From Lathyrus oleraceus (Eukaryota > Streptophyta > Magnoliopsida > Fabales > Fabaceae): a stretch of DNA of 64,000 bases. The notes beneath the pieces were generated by a model. It ran no database searches and had not been told where the DNA came from. It saw nothing but the letters and a program-made list of their open reading frames with translations. The stretch spans positions 346,262,846 to 346,326,845 of the forward strand of contig NC_066585.1 of NCBI RefSeq assembly GCF_024323335.1. Reading direction: 5' to 3'. How positions within the stretch are numbered: position 1 is the first letter of the stretch; each line of letters opens with the position of its first letter. Made by a program: the position numbers and the translations under genes. This document shows positions 11,926 through 21,946 of the stretch, piece by piece.

Positions 11926-12079
11926 TTTTCCTAATTATATTATTATTCCAATAATAATAATAATTCGATAATCCCAAAAATAATAATAATTATAATTATA
12001 ATCCAATTATCTAATTAAATTAATAAATCTATTATTAACTTAATTTAAATAATAATTATATTATTATCGGGGTGTTACA

Positions 12080-12084
12080 CTATC
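12080..12084. repeat. Target-site duplication of the Tekay element (right)
   Basis: ctatc, identical to 3374-3378. Confidence 0.93.
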
Positions 12085-12639
12085 ACCTCTTCCAAACAAG
12101 GTATAGGCTAAACCCTTATGAGCGTACCTGAAACATGGATTCTGGATGCCCGAGGCTTTCGCACCTTTGGAGGAGTAATCCGTCCTCCCGGTGATGGCAA
12201 TCCAGAAATCCTTAGGTGAGAACCCGTCTGGGACCGCTCCTGGTCCGTTCAGAGGGAGTCAGAGTATTGATGCTAACTCCTCAACAGACAACTCATGATA
12301 ATTATTAAACAACCGGAAACGCAAAGTGTCGAAATAATACTTGGTCGTGTCTATCCACCGCTTTTCATGCTGGAATTCCAACGTGCTAAGGAATTAGAGA
12401 GTAATGCGCTCATATGTCGACGCTTCCAAACTCATGAACTCTAGCATTCCTAAAACATGGAACATCCGGTATACCTCCATTTTGAGCCCCAGAGTGTTCA
12501 GAGTCTGCTCACACATGTACCTCGTCGGCGTGAGTTTGCGCTTCCGGTGAATTTGGTATTTCCGTTCTTGTTCTGGATTGTCAAACACGATGTTGTATGG
12601 ATTTGGATTCCGACTCGGGCGCTTCCGTGACTTCGCCAT
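12080..12639 (-). pseudogene. Athila-type ORF downstream of pol, N-terminal half
   Basis: Starts at the ATG at 12639. The N-terminus is basic (MAKSRKRPSRNP), followed by a region matching the general plan of ATHILA ORF-1 proteins, with motifs FLSTLEFQ, FRLFNNYHEL, FWIAITGR, and IQNPCFRYAHKGLAYTLFGRG just before the Tekay insertion. The frame is interrupted by TAA at about 12394-12396 and TGA at about 12259-12261. It resumes at 3378. With the insertion removed the ORF spans about 340 codons. The basic start could suggest nuclear or nucleic acid association, but this is a guess and the family function is unknown. Confidence 0.7.
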
Positions 12640-13545
12640 TTCCGCGAGTTGTTGCTTTCCGGTGAGAATTCCCCGCTGGGGGATTTTGGACCTAAAAAAA
12701 TAGAAATTATTTAAACTTTTGAGTTAGGAAATTCCGAAACCGTGGTTAGGACCGGGACGACGAGTGGAGTAATATTAGTGAAGGGTGTTTTGGCGATAGG
12801 TGAGTGAAAATGGGGGTTATGGAAGGTTTTAGGTAGTGGGGTTTTGAGTTTTAATGGAGGTTGGAAGTTTTTTTGAGAGAAAGAGAGTAAGAGTGATGAG
12901 AGAGAATAATGAGTGGGTAATGAAAAATCTGATAATGATAAGGTTAATGGGGAAAAGTTATGGTTAATGGTGGATTAAGTGGGTGGGACCCACGAAAAAT
13001 TCAAATTTTCAAAATAAATTCAAAATTTTTGCCTGCCTGACACGGTCGTGTCAGCTAACACGGGTGACCGTGTCATGCTACTGGTTTCCACATGGTTTGG
13101 TATTTATCTTCAGTGCTCCTGACACGGGCCGTGTCAGCTGACACGGCCGCCCGTGTCAGGCTACTGTTGATAAATATTTTTTTTTGTTTCTGTCAGTGTT
13201 CGTGACACGGCCCGTGTCAGCTGACACGGGTGGCCGTGTCAGGCCACTGTTTTTCATCTTTTTTGTTTGCTTTTCCCTCTCCTGACACGGCGGTGTCAGC
13301 TAACATGGGTGGCCGTGCCAGGCTGTCCTTTTTGGCCGTTTTTAGGTTTTCTCTCCGGTGCAACTGTTGGTACCTTTGGCCATGTTGATTGTTCTTTTTC
13401 ATGACTTAGACATTTGTTGATGTGATGTTCCCTCCTTGTAGAGCTTCTGTATAAACACACAAAACTGATTAGATATAAAAAGTGTGGGTTGCCTCCCACG
13501 AAGCGCTTCGTTTAACATCGCATGACTCAACGGTCCTCCGTCTGC
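12640..13545. other. Athila spacer between integrase and downstream ORF, no gene seen
   Basis: AT-rich leader-like sequence (12660-13030), then four 43-nt palindromes (13036-13322). A conserved-looking segment follows near the integrase end, with TGGGTTGCCTCCCACG and AAGCGCTTCG around 13483-13511. Short ORFs on the minus strand across the palindromes (reading ...PDTATRVS) only reflect the repeats. Confidence 0.6.
13036..13322. repeat. Four nested palindromes at 82-bp spacing
   Basis: Copies start near 13036, 13118, 13200 and 13281, so the period is 81-82 bp. Each carries the same core (GTGTCAGCTGACAC or variants) and the outer arms CCTGACACGG / CCGTGTCAGG as the palindromes in the LTRs of the same element. 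Spacer sequences between copies are poorly conserved, so the palindrome itself is the conserved part. Confidence 0.8.
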
Positions 13546-14108
13546 TTAGGTGATACGGATTTTATCGATTGGACCCTCCTCCTGGTCTTGTATGTATGGT
13601 TTAACTCTCTGCCCATTCACCTTGAACGTGTATCCGTTTGCAGGATTTCTTAGTTCAACGGCTCCATGTGCAAATACTTTTTGTATCTCAAAGGGTCCCG
13701 ACCATCGTGACCTTAGTTTCCCTGGGAATAGCTTCAACCCTGAGTTAAATAATAAAACCAGTTGTCCTTCCTGAAGTTCTTTCTTCTGAATGCGCCTGTC
13801 ATGCCATGTTTTGGTTTTCTCTTTATATATCTTGGCATTCTCATATGCTCGATTTCTGAATTCTTCCAGCTCTTGTAATTGGAGGATCCAAGATTTACCC
13901 GCTTTGGAAAGATCGTAGTTGAGGAATTTGGCAGCCCAGAACGCCCTATGCTCAAGTTCGAGGGTAGATGACAAGCTTTACCATAGACCAGTTGATACGG
14001 GGACACACCTATTGGTGTTTTGAACGCTGTTCGGTATGCCCAGAGTGCGTCATTGAGCCTGATTGACCAATCTTTGCGTGAGGCACTGACGGTCTTGTTG
14101 GTTCTATG
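13546..14108 (-). pseudogene. pol: Athila integrase, C-terminal part
   Basis: Covers the end of the integrase core ([28 protein letters not shown]) and the C-terminal DNA-binding region ([16 protein letters not shown], the GPF module). A frameshift near 13970 separates the two parts. The 5' edge is the SIRE insertion at 14109; the rest of pol is not found in the window and appears deleted. Related Athila-group elements carry the same [13 protein letters not shown] junction, supporting the frameshift position. Confidence 0.8.
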
Positions 14109-15056
14109 TGTTGGCAGCAATTTTGGTAAAACCTAGAGTGTTCACAAGTTGTCACAAGTGTTGTCTTGACATGAGATAACATGTTCCTGCAGGGTGTTTA
14201 AAATGTGGTTGTGCAGGATTTTACTAAGATGTCAGACCCAATGTCATGACATCTGTATACAGAACATTCAGTCTGAATGTTATGTATTGTGTGATTGCGC
14301 TTTTTATGCTAATCTATGTGTGATTGATGAGTTGATTGAACGCGTCATTCAATCAGTAATTACAACCAGATTGACTTATTTTCCAACGAGATATAATCAG
14401 CTGTCATGAGAAGATATGAGTGGAAAATAGTTTTAGGGTTTTATGATGTCCAAGCCCAGCCAAACACTTCTATATAAAGGGCATGGAAAACCTAGTTTTA
14501 ACACACAAGAAATAGTGAACAAAATATTGAGAGAGAGTAAGGGTTTTAGTCTTGTGTGGTCGTGTGTATTGTGAGCCATTCATTCATCCATAGATAATTG
14601 AATTGGACTGACTTTCGAGTTGTAATTTGTCCATTCTAAGCTTTGAAGCATGAGTGTGTGTTTACTTGGTTGAAGCTTTTAAGCAAGATCAAGTATGTGT
14701 TCTTGAAGAGTGTCTTCTTTCATTGTAATATTTGTTTTTACATCACTGTTGTGATTGAGGGGGAGTGAGTAGGATCTCATATCTAGGAGTTCTTAGATAG
14801 AAGTCACACGGGTAGAGATTAGATGAAAAGACTGTAACTTGAAGTTGTTTACTGAGAGTCTTTGAACTAATTCTGTTTAGTGGATTTCCTTCCTGGCTTG
14901 GTAGCCCTCAGACGTAGGTGAGTTTGTACCAAACTGGGTTAACAATTGCTTGTGTCACTTGCATTACTGTTCTTTATCTTTTATCCTGTTTATATTGATC
15001 AGATATTAGTGTCGTGACATTACCTTCGACATCTTATATCTGATACCAGAATTTCA
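14109..15056 (+). repeat. 5' LTR of SIRE-type element
   Basis: About 948 bp, starting TGTTGGCAGCAATTTTGG and ending just before the primer site. It contains a TATATAAAG box. Boundaries are judged from the primer site and the TG...CA ends; there is no second LTR to compare. Confidence 0.78.
14471..14477 (+). promoter_or_regulatory. TATA box of SIRE-type LTR
   Basis: TATATAA in the LTR, 360 bases from its start, the likely core promoter. Confidence 0.65.
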
Positions 15057-15058
15057 AT

Positions 15059-15070
15059 TGGTATCAGAGC
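15059..15070 (+). other. Primer-binding site, tRNA-iMet (SIRE)
   Basis: TGGTATCAGAGC two bases after the LTR end, complementary to initiator Met-tRNA. Confidence 0.88.
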
Positions 15071-15123
15071 AGGCATCCTGCTTTGGCTCTGGGTGAGATC
15101 TAGGGACGTTACTTTCTGGTACT

Positions 15124-15734
15124 ATGGATAGAGACGGAGGATTTGTTCATAGACCACCAATTCTGGATGGATCTAACTATGACTACTGGAAACCTCGAAT
15201 GGTAGCCTTCCTAAAGTCTTTGGATAATAAGGCTTGGAAGGTTGTTCTAACATGCTGGGAACATCCAGTTATTACTAAGGAAGGAGAAGTTACAACTGAT
15301 AAGAAGGCTAAGGAAAAATGGACCAAGGAGGAGGATGAACTAGCCCTTGGAAACTCTAAAGCATTGAATGCTATATTCAATGGGGTTGATAAGAACATCT
15401 TCAGACTGGTGAACAACTGTGAGGTGGCTAAAGATGCTTGGAATATTCTCAAAACCACTCATGAAGGCACCTCTAGAGTGAAGATGTCTAGATTGCAGCT
15501 GCTCATTACCAAGTTTGAAATTTTGAGAATGAAAGAAGATGAAAATATCCATGACTTTCATATGAATACCCTTGAAATTTATAATGCCTCAGGAGCCCTG
15601 GGTGAGAAGATGTCAGATGAAAAACTAGTGAGGAAAATACTCAGGTCACTTCCCAAGAGATTTGCCATGAAAGTGACAGCCATAGAAGAATCTCAAGACA
15701 TTTGCAATATGAGTGTGAATGAGCTAATTGGCCC
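15124..15734 (+). pseudogene. gag: SIRE-type gag, N-terminal fragment
   Basis: ATG at 15124, about 55 bases after the primer site. The first ~200 residues match the SIRE/Maximus gag (UBN2-type) plan: PPILDGSNYDYWKPRM near the start, WTKEEDELALGNSKALNAIFNGV, KTTHEGTSRVKMSRLQLL, and VRKILRSLPKRF with AIEESQDICNMSVNELIG at the end. It then runs without a stop into antisense Ogre gag, so the frame continues to 16218 as a 364-residue chimera. Zinc knuckle, protease, integrase and reverse transcriptase are absent. Intact gag would form the particle shell. Confidence 0.83.
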
Positions 15735-16503
15735 TCAATTGATCCCTATCGGGAGCCATATCCATATTATACTTGTATTGCTTGACGAAGGCCTCGCCAA
15801 GGTCGTTGAAGGATCGGATGTTCGCGCTATCCAAGCCCATATACCATCTCAGGGCTGCACCAGACAAACTATCCTGGAAGTAGTGAATGAGAAGCTGGTC
15901 ATTGTCGGTCTGAGTCGACATTTTCCTGGCATACATGACCAGGTGGCTGAGAGGGCAAGTATTTCCCTTGTACTTTTCAAAGTCAGGAACCTTGAACTTT
16001 ACAGGGATCTTCACATTAGGGACCAAGCAGAGTTCAGCAGCAGACTTGCCGAACATGTCTTTTCCTTTGAGAGTTTTCAATTCCTTGCGGAGCTCAAGAA
16101 ATTGGTCATTCATAGCATCCATCTTTTCATAGATATCTGGGCCCTCAGACGACTCAGAATGGTAGATGGTGTCGTCTACTCTAGGCATAATATGCACGAC
16201 AGGAGGAGGAACAGCTAGGACCAGGCTAGATGCCGGCAGAGAAGCAAAAGTGGGTGCAGGACCCTCAGGCATGAAGTTGGGAGGCATCCCCCACGGAAAC
16301 CCGGCTGGCATGGCTGTTGGTGCAAAGTGGGCGCTAGCCGCAGGCACGGTTGAAGAGACAATCTCAGAGATGACTGTCCTCTAGGGAGGAGTTGAAGGTG
16401 TTGGAGACAATTGGCTCTGGGCAGCCATGAGTGACTCCATCAGCGCAGTCAATCTGGCTACTTCCTCCTTAAGCTCACAGTTCTCTTGTTCCAAATGATC
16501 CAT
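15735..16503 (-). pseudogene. gag: Ogre A gag, N-terminal part
   Basis: Start at the ATG at 16503 (MDHLEQENCELKEEVARL), a predicted coiled coil. A TAG follows at 16381-16383, where the matching site of Ogre B has glutamine. Then comes a proline-rich segment (FPWGMPPNFMPEG) and the capsid-like region with KGNTCPLSHLVMYARKM, LIHYFQDSLSGAALRWYMGL and DLGEAFVKQYKYNMDMAPDR. The fragment ends at the SIRE fusion just after DRDQLRA. Zinc motif and all enzymes are lost. Confidence 0.82.
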
Positions 16504-16944
16504 TAGTCTTGATGCGTTGGCTCGGGTGTAGTACCAGTGAGTCAGCTTGTCTTCAAAATAAATGAAGAACACAGAGTTGAACCATAGAACAAGAAGGCTG
16601 GAGAAAAACCTGCTTATGCACATGATGCATGTAATGCTTGTGCATATGATTTGTTTTTATTTAATCAGAGGAACTTTAGAGTTCTATTTGCAAATATTGG
16701 AACATTTATCACATATGGAAATATTATATCAATAACATTTAGAAATATTTTTACACCAAAGAAGTACAATATTGGTAACCAAATACAATACAAGAGAGAA
16801 GGAAAATGAACATTCTATGGAACCCTAGAAGCAATCATCTAAAGCTCTAGAGACTGGAAGATAGGATGAATGAAGCCTCTTCACCTCCCTCTCATAGGCT
16901 GCCTCCATGTCTGCCTTCTCTTTGGTGAGTCGATCATACTTCCT
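16504..16944 (-). other. Spacer between Ogre A ORF1 and gag
   Basis: Non-coding, AT-rich. In Ogre B the equivalent gap (53392-53690) is similar in place. The minus-strand ORF that crosses the gag start has no coding support upstream of 16503. Confidence 0.5.
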
Positions 16945-18238
16945 CTTTCAAAACTTGGAAGACTGAGGAAGTAGAGAAGTCCACACATCATCAGGATCAT
17001 CAATAACCTGGTGCTCGAGGAACTCTATCAAAGCATCATTCTCTCTAATCTGCTGAAGCAACTCTTCTCGTTCATGGACCCAAGCACGCGAACGGTCTTC
17101 GTTTCTCAACTCCTCTACTCCTTGGTCAGGGAGGGTTGAAGGCCCAACCACAACCAAAGGTGTAGGTCTTGGATACTCATAAGGCATGAGGTACTCGGAA
17201 GCGATACAGTTCTTCGGACCTAGCTCCTTCCTTCCTTTCCTATGAATCTTGCGCTAAGCGCGGACCATCCTGCCCTTCAAGCCTTGGGGATCTTTACCCT
17301 CCTGAAGAACACACCCTCTAACAGAATGTTATTGGGTTTATCCTTTAGGGGGAACCCAAGCTGACGACGTGCCAAAACAGGGTTGTAGTTAATCCCACCA
17401 CATGTACCAAGAAGAGGCACATTGGAGAATTCACCACAAGAGTCGATAATATGCACACCATCACATACACGGCTGTACCAAAAGATATCATAATTAGTGA
17501 GAGACATAAGTCTCGTGGACCACCATAGACATCCTTTGTTTTCCTTGAAGGCGACCGTCTGTGGCAAGTGCGAAATAAACCACTTGTACAACAGAGGCAA
17601 ACATCACACAATGGTACCACCACCCTTTGCATTCCTCATATGCAAAGAAAAGTAAGTGTCACCCAACAGAGTCAGAACGGGATTAAGAGTAGAGAAAATC
17701 CTAATAGCATTCACATCCACAAACTTGTCGATGTTGGGGAATAACACTAGCCCATAGATGAGAAGTACAAATATGGCCTCAAAGGCGTCCTCACTCATGG
17801 CCTTCCCATACATAGTAGCTTGAGCAATGAGGAACTCAAAAGGGAGACCTTGAATTCCACCTTTGATGTCATATGAGAACCAACCAGAGATTCATCTATA
17901 TGCAACATATCAGCTATCTCTTGAGAAGTAGGAACACTCTCTAAGCCACTGAATGACAACTGGTCTAGAATAAGTATACCCACATGATAGGCATACTCCT
18001 CAAGCGTGGACAAAAGCTAAAAATCCGGAAATGTGAAGCAACGATACAAGGGATCATAGAACTGCACCAATACACTCATCAATCCTTCGTCCACTTGAGT
18101 AGTCAGAATAGATAGAAGCTTCCCAAAACGAGCCTTGCAATCCAAGGGATCTAATACATAGGATGTCAAATTCCTTAGCTCTTTTAAGTCGGGTTGTCTA
18201 AAACTGTACTTCTTTGTATTCCTTCTTTGTCTTTCCAT
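16945..18238 (-). pseudogene. Ogre A ORF1 (Ogre-specific upstream protein)
   Basis: Starts at the ATG at 18238 (MERQRRNTKKYSFRQPDLKELRNL). The order matches ORF1 of Ogre B at 53690-55200: FYDPLYRCFTFPDF; DAFEAIFVLLIYGLVLFPN; LLYKWFISHLPQT; MSLTNYDIFWY; IIDSCGEFSNVPLLGTCGGINYNP; and a C-terminal charged helix (ERREELLQQI-like). Stops and frameshifts near 18017, 17800, 17610 and 17277 split it. ORF1 upstream of gag is the hallmark of Ogre elements; it resembles plant proteins annotated as DUF7745. Function unknown. Confidence 0.78.
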
Positions 18239-19135
18239 GTCTGAAAATTTGCAAATAGACCTCTTAAGTTCCTTGAAAATTTTCTTATTGTTGATGATAT
18301 GGATGCAAATGGGTGCATGAATGCATGGATGCAACAATCACACTTAAGGATCAAGCAAAGCACACCAAACAAAGGTCATGGGATGGATCATGTCATCCTT
18401 AATATCAATCATCCATTTTGGTGGATTATGGTTTACACCTTATCAACACCCAAGTTCCATTGATATTAAGGATACACAAGAACGGATCAACCATGAATCA
18501 AGGGTTTGTTGCAAGTCACGAGCATGGAGTCTTGGTTAAGAACCACCCAAAGGGAGTGTACTAGGGTTTAAACCTGCCAAACATGTTCTACAAGAGGTTC
18601 CCATAGTCATCATCCCATCTTTCGGATATTATCGGATAAACGACTACTCGTATTCCAAAAATATTCTCAAGAGAGACTCTTATGAGTGTAGTATCACGTA
18701 ACAATCGTATCAAATCTTACACTTGAATGACTTTCGCACTACATCCTAAGAATAGGCCAAGATGGGCTTGGTAAACTAAGGTCACTGGCTTCTAAGGTCT
18801 ATATTGGAAAGAGTAATGTCTAACCATAACTACTTGTGTGACATTATTGATCCCAACATGACCTCCACCATGTGAATGGGCTTGCAAGTCAACTTGCTAA
18901 GGAATAACTCCACGCAAGTCAACAAGACTATGCCATTCTCCTATCCTAAGTGCACTCGAGTTCGGGTATAGAACTCATCTCACAAAGATCACCAAGCATA
19001 CAAGGAATTAATATTCAAGCAATTCAATCATTACATACAATACAGTAATCCCAAATTGCACAAAAATATGTCACAAAACAATATACATAACAATACAACA
19101 AATATGAAAAGTAGGCGAAATCCACTAGGCAAACT
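18239..19135 (-). other. Ogre A leader between primer site and ORF1
   Basis: Non-coding 5' leader. Segments such as ATCCATTTTGGTGGATTATGG (18410-18430) are shared with the leader of Ogre B near 55371-55391, showing common descent. No gene seen. Confidence 0.65.
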
Positions 19136-19153
19136 TCCCCAGCAGAGTCGCCA
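19136..19153 (-). other. Primer-binding site, tRNA-Arg (Ogre A)
   Basis: TGGCGACTCTGCTGGGGA on the minus strand, six bases inside the LTR end. It is the same site as in element D and one typical of Ogre/Tat elements. Confidence 0.88.
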
Positions 19154-19159
19154 CTTTTC

Positions 19160-21946
19160 TGTAGCAGGGTATTCGTTACCATTAGAGATATTAATTAAAT
19201 CCAAGGTAAACCATACAAGTCGAGTCTCCACCGCACTTCTATTTATCCAAAGTAATGGTTAGAAAGCGAACAAAAACCTAAAAGTTTTATCGAATAAAAA
19301 ACTAGTAAAAATGTCAGAGATCGGGGTAAGGGGGTTGGTTATGCAATGGGAAGGTTTTAAGCACCCAAAACATCCTAGGTACTCCTAGGGAGCCCTTTTC
19401 ACACTTGTTGTAAGGTTGGTATTTTGTGAAAATTTATTTGTGCAAACATGATTAAAGAGATGAGAAGAGAATATACAAGTTATTTACATTTTTGTGTTTG
19501 GATGGATAAACCCATTGCCTACGTACCATCTTAAAAAGATTAGGATCAAAACCTCGTAGTTCGGGGTAAAAATCTCAAAATGAGTTGGTGAATTGATTGG
19601 TCCAAAAGCCTTAAGGTCTTTTGTTATCCAAGGAAGAAAACTCAACCTAAAACCACAAATCCACCATGTGAGGATAGCTTCATCATGCTAGTGAGGGGTT
19701 AACCCTATAATAAGCATGGAAGACTCATTGTCCATCACTAAGGATATAACTTAGTATTATATCTACCTCAAGGATAACTCAAACCTAGTAGCTAAAGGTT
19801 ATGAGAAAGTTTTGATTAGGAGAGTGGCCATTGAAACCACAAAAAGGTATTTGAATGAGTGGTATTTACCAATGAAAAGTATTTACAAAATATGGTCAAA
19901 GTTGACTTAAAGATTCAATTCAAAATAAGTGATATGAAAAGAAAGTTTGAAAATCAAAAGCATAAGGCTTAGGTTTATAATGTTTGAAAAGACGTGTTAA
20001 ATGTTTGCACAAAAGTTTTGGCTTGGGTTAGAGTGGAGGGAAGAAGAAGAATGGCTAAATTCCTAAACATACAAGAGATAAGGATAAGAAACAAGACCAC
20101 AAATGGAGTTCCTCTCTTGAGATCATATTGATGATCCAAGTAGCTCCCATCCTTTGGAATATGTAAGCACAATAATGGTAAGCTCAAGCAATCAACATAA
20201 TCAAACAAGCTTCTTAGAAGATCCCCAATGCCTCTTGTATCTTTCACTTTGGATGAACATGGCAATGATTCTTTAATTTGAAGCTCACATAGGATTCCCT
20301 AGCACAAAAGCACACACATCAAAGAGTTTTATGAAGCAAATCAAGAATGGACAAGAGTGAGTTTAGAGGTTTGGTCCTTCTAATCCATCTTCAACATTAA
20401 GGTCCTTTTACTCCAATTTGCATAGGGAAAGTCCTAGAAACTAAGTCCATTTGTCCATTTCTTTGCATTTGGTCCACAACAATCAAAATAAGACACAAGC
20501 ACAATAATATATACACAATTATGTGCTCAAGTGAGCAAAAGGCAAATTGCATTAACATAAACATGTGCTCAAATGAGCAAAGGGAAAAGCAAATGAATAA
20601 TATGTACAAGGATAGTAAATTGCATAAATGTAAAGTGCAGGAATTAAATGTTAATAGTTAATGGTTAGTGTTAGTAGTTAGTGTGCCATGAGGCAAATTT
20701 AGCATAATGTTAAGCAATCGTAATTGGACTTATGTAGAAGTCACAACTATCTGAGGTCGGTCAATAATAATGTAGGCAACAACACAAGTTAGAGGTCTTG
20801 ATTAGTGAATCAAACTCCAACAACTTGACAGGCCAAAAAGAAGATGAGAAATGATCTTGTATTGATTTAGGTTCTTTGCATGATTTAGGAAGCAACCTAT
20901 CCTTAATGCAAAGCCATTCACTTGATCCATGATTAAGATGAATTAGATTTGAATCAAGGAAGATTAAACCTCCATGTATCAATGCTAACCACCAATCTTT
21001 AACTCATTGATCAAAAAGAAAAAAAAGAAGAAGAAGAAGAAGAATTAAAGTGCATTAAATGAAATAGTATGTATTAATCAACAAGTGTTGACCAAAGATA
21101 GAGGAGATCAAGGTCAAACAATAGAAAACAGAAGCAAAATGAGAATTAGAAGTCAAGAAACAAATAAAATATTTTTGGCATTTTTAATATTTGAAATAAA
21201 ACTTGAATTAAAATAATAAAGAAAGGTCAAACTTCAAATTCACTTCAAATCAACTTTGAAAAGTCCAAGTGAATTATCCCAAGTTCAACAAGGTCAAACA
21301 AAGTTTGACAAAAAATTTCAGCATTTTTAAAAGTCAGAAACTATTTTAAATCAATTAAAAATGCATAAAAATAACCTAATTGAACTAAAATCTCAAATAA
21401 ATCTCAAATCAATTAATAAATTGATGAGAATATTTTTCATAGATCTATCATCATTCAAAGAGGTTGGAAAAATATTTTTGTATTTTTTGAATATCAAAAA
21501 CTTTTTTAAATGAATTAAAAATGACCAGAAAAGAGAAAATTACTAAAAAATAGAAAATGATAAAATAAAAAATATTAAAAATCATTTTTAGAAACTATAA
21601 ATTAAAAGAAAAATAATCCAATTGGTCTCATATTTTTTGGACCAATAATGAGAGAGATATGAATTTTAGGAATAAAATGGAATTAAAAGAAATAAAAGAA
21701 AATAGAAATCAGAATTTAAAATAGCAAAAAAAGGAGAAGCGTTGGATGAAGCTCATTAAATGAGCTGGCAGATCACACAGATCACACATGCGCGCCTACC
21801 AAACGCTTCAGTCAATGCAACCACACCTAGCCATTAATTAGGTCATAACATTGAAGGGCCTATATCAAATTTGGAAATGAAAATACACGGTCATGATTCA
21901 ATCTGGAGACCAAATTTGGAAATGGAAATACACGGCCACGATCTAA
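19160..21946 (-). repeat. Partial 5' LTR of Ogre A
   Basis: Plus-strand text starts TGTAGCAGGGTATTCG, corresponding to the LTR 3' end in element sense. It aligns with the LTRs of B (39148 and 56080) through the GGTAAGGGGGTTGGTTA block. About 2.8 kb is kept; B has 4.5 kb, so the promoter-bearing part is missing. A GAA microsatellite lies at 21026-21043. A short direct repeat (CAAATTTGGAAATG, twice) sits near the broken end at 21866-21925. No gene seen; ORFs here are incidental. Confidence 0.78.
21026..21043. repeat. GAA microsatellite
   Basis: Six GAA/AAG triplets in Ogre A LTR, preceded by an A-rich run. Confidence 0.75.

Larger units (their letters stand above)
3379..12079 (-). mobile_element. 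Tekay/Del-type chromovirus, complete and young
   Basis: Complete 8,701-bp Ty3/gypsy element with two 2,081-bp LTRs starting TGTAAC and ending GTTACA. It has a perfect 5-bp target duplication (ctatc), a primer site for initiator Met-tRNA, a polypurine tract and one gag-pol reading frame interrupted by a single TAG. The integrase C-terminus carries a chromodomain-like tail (residues near [12 protein letters not shown]...TWELE) of the type found in the Tekay/Del clade, which is thought to steer integration to chromatin. I saw only four base differences between the LTRs, so insertion was recent. It sits inside the Athila-type downstream ORF, in the same orientation. Confidence 0.92.
9999..12079 (-). 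repeat. 5' LTR of Tekay element
   Basis: 2,081 bp, nearly identical to 3379-5459. It starts TGTAACACCC and ends GGTGTTACA, and acts as promoter on the minus strand. A TATATAAG motif lies at 11918-11925 on that strand, a candidate core promoter. Confidence 0.93.
14109..15734 (+). mobile_element. SIRE/Maximus-type Ty1/copia element, truncated after the gag start
   Basis: Plus-strand 5' LTR, tRNA-iMet primer site and the first ~200 codons of gag, then an abrupt switch at 15731-15735 into an antisense Ogre gag. It interrupts Athila integrase at 14109. The missing 3' part, together with truncated Ogre A to its right, points to a deletion that fused the two elements. Confidence 0.82.
15735..21946 (-). 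mobile_element. Ogre element A, fragment (LTR part, ORF1, gag start)
   Basis: Minus-strand Ogre/Tat fragment. From right to left it has a 5' LTR lacking its beginning, a tRNA-Arg primer site, ORF1 and the N-terminal part of gag. The left end is fused to SIRE gag in mid-codon context; the right end at about 21946 abuts Athila gag without an LTR terminus. Both edges are therefore deletion breakpoints and no target duplication is expected. Confidence 0.83.

Noticed and set aside
13036..13322. Palindromes as a MITE or transposon inverted terminal repeats
   Set aside because: No target duplications, same motif in the LTRs of the host element, regular spacing; better seen as part of the Athila-type element.
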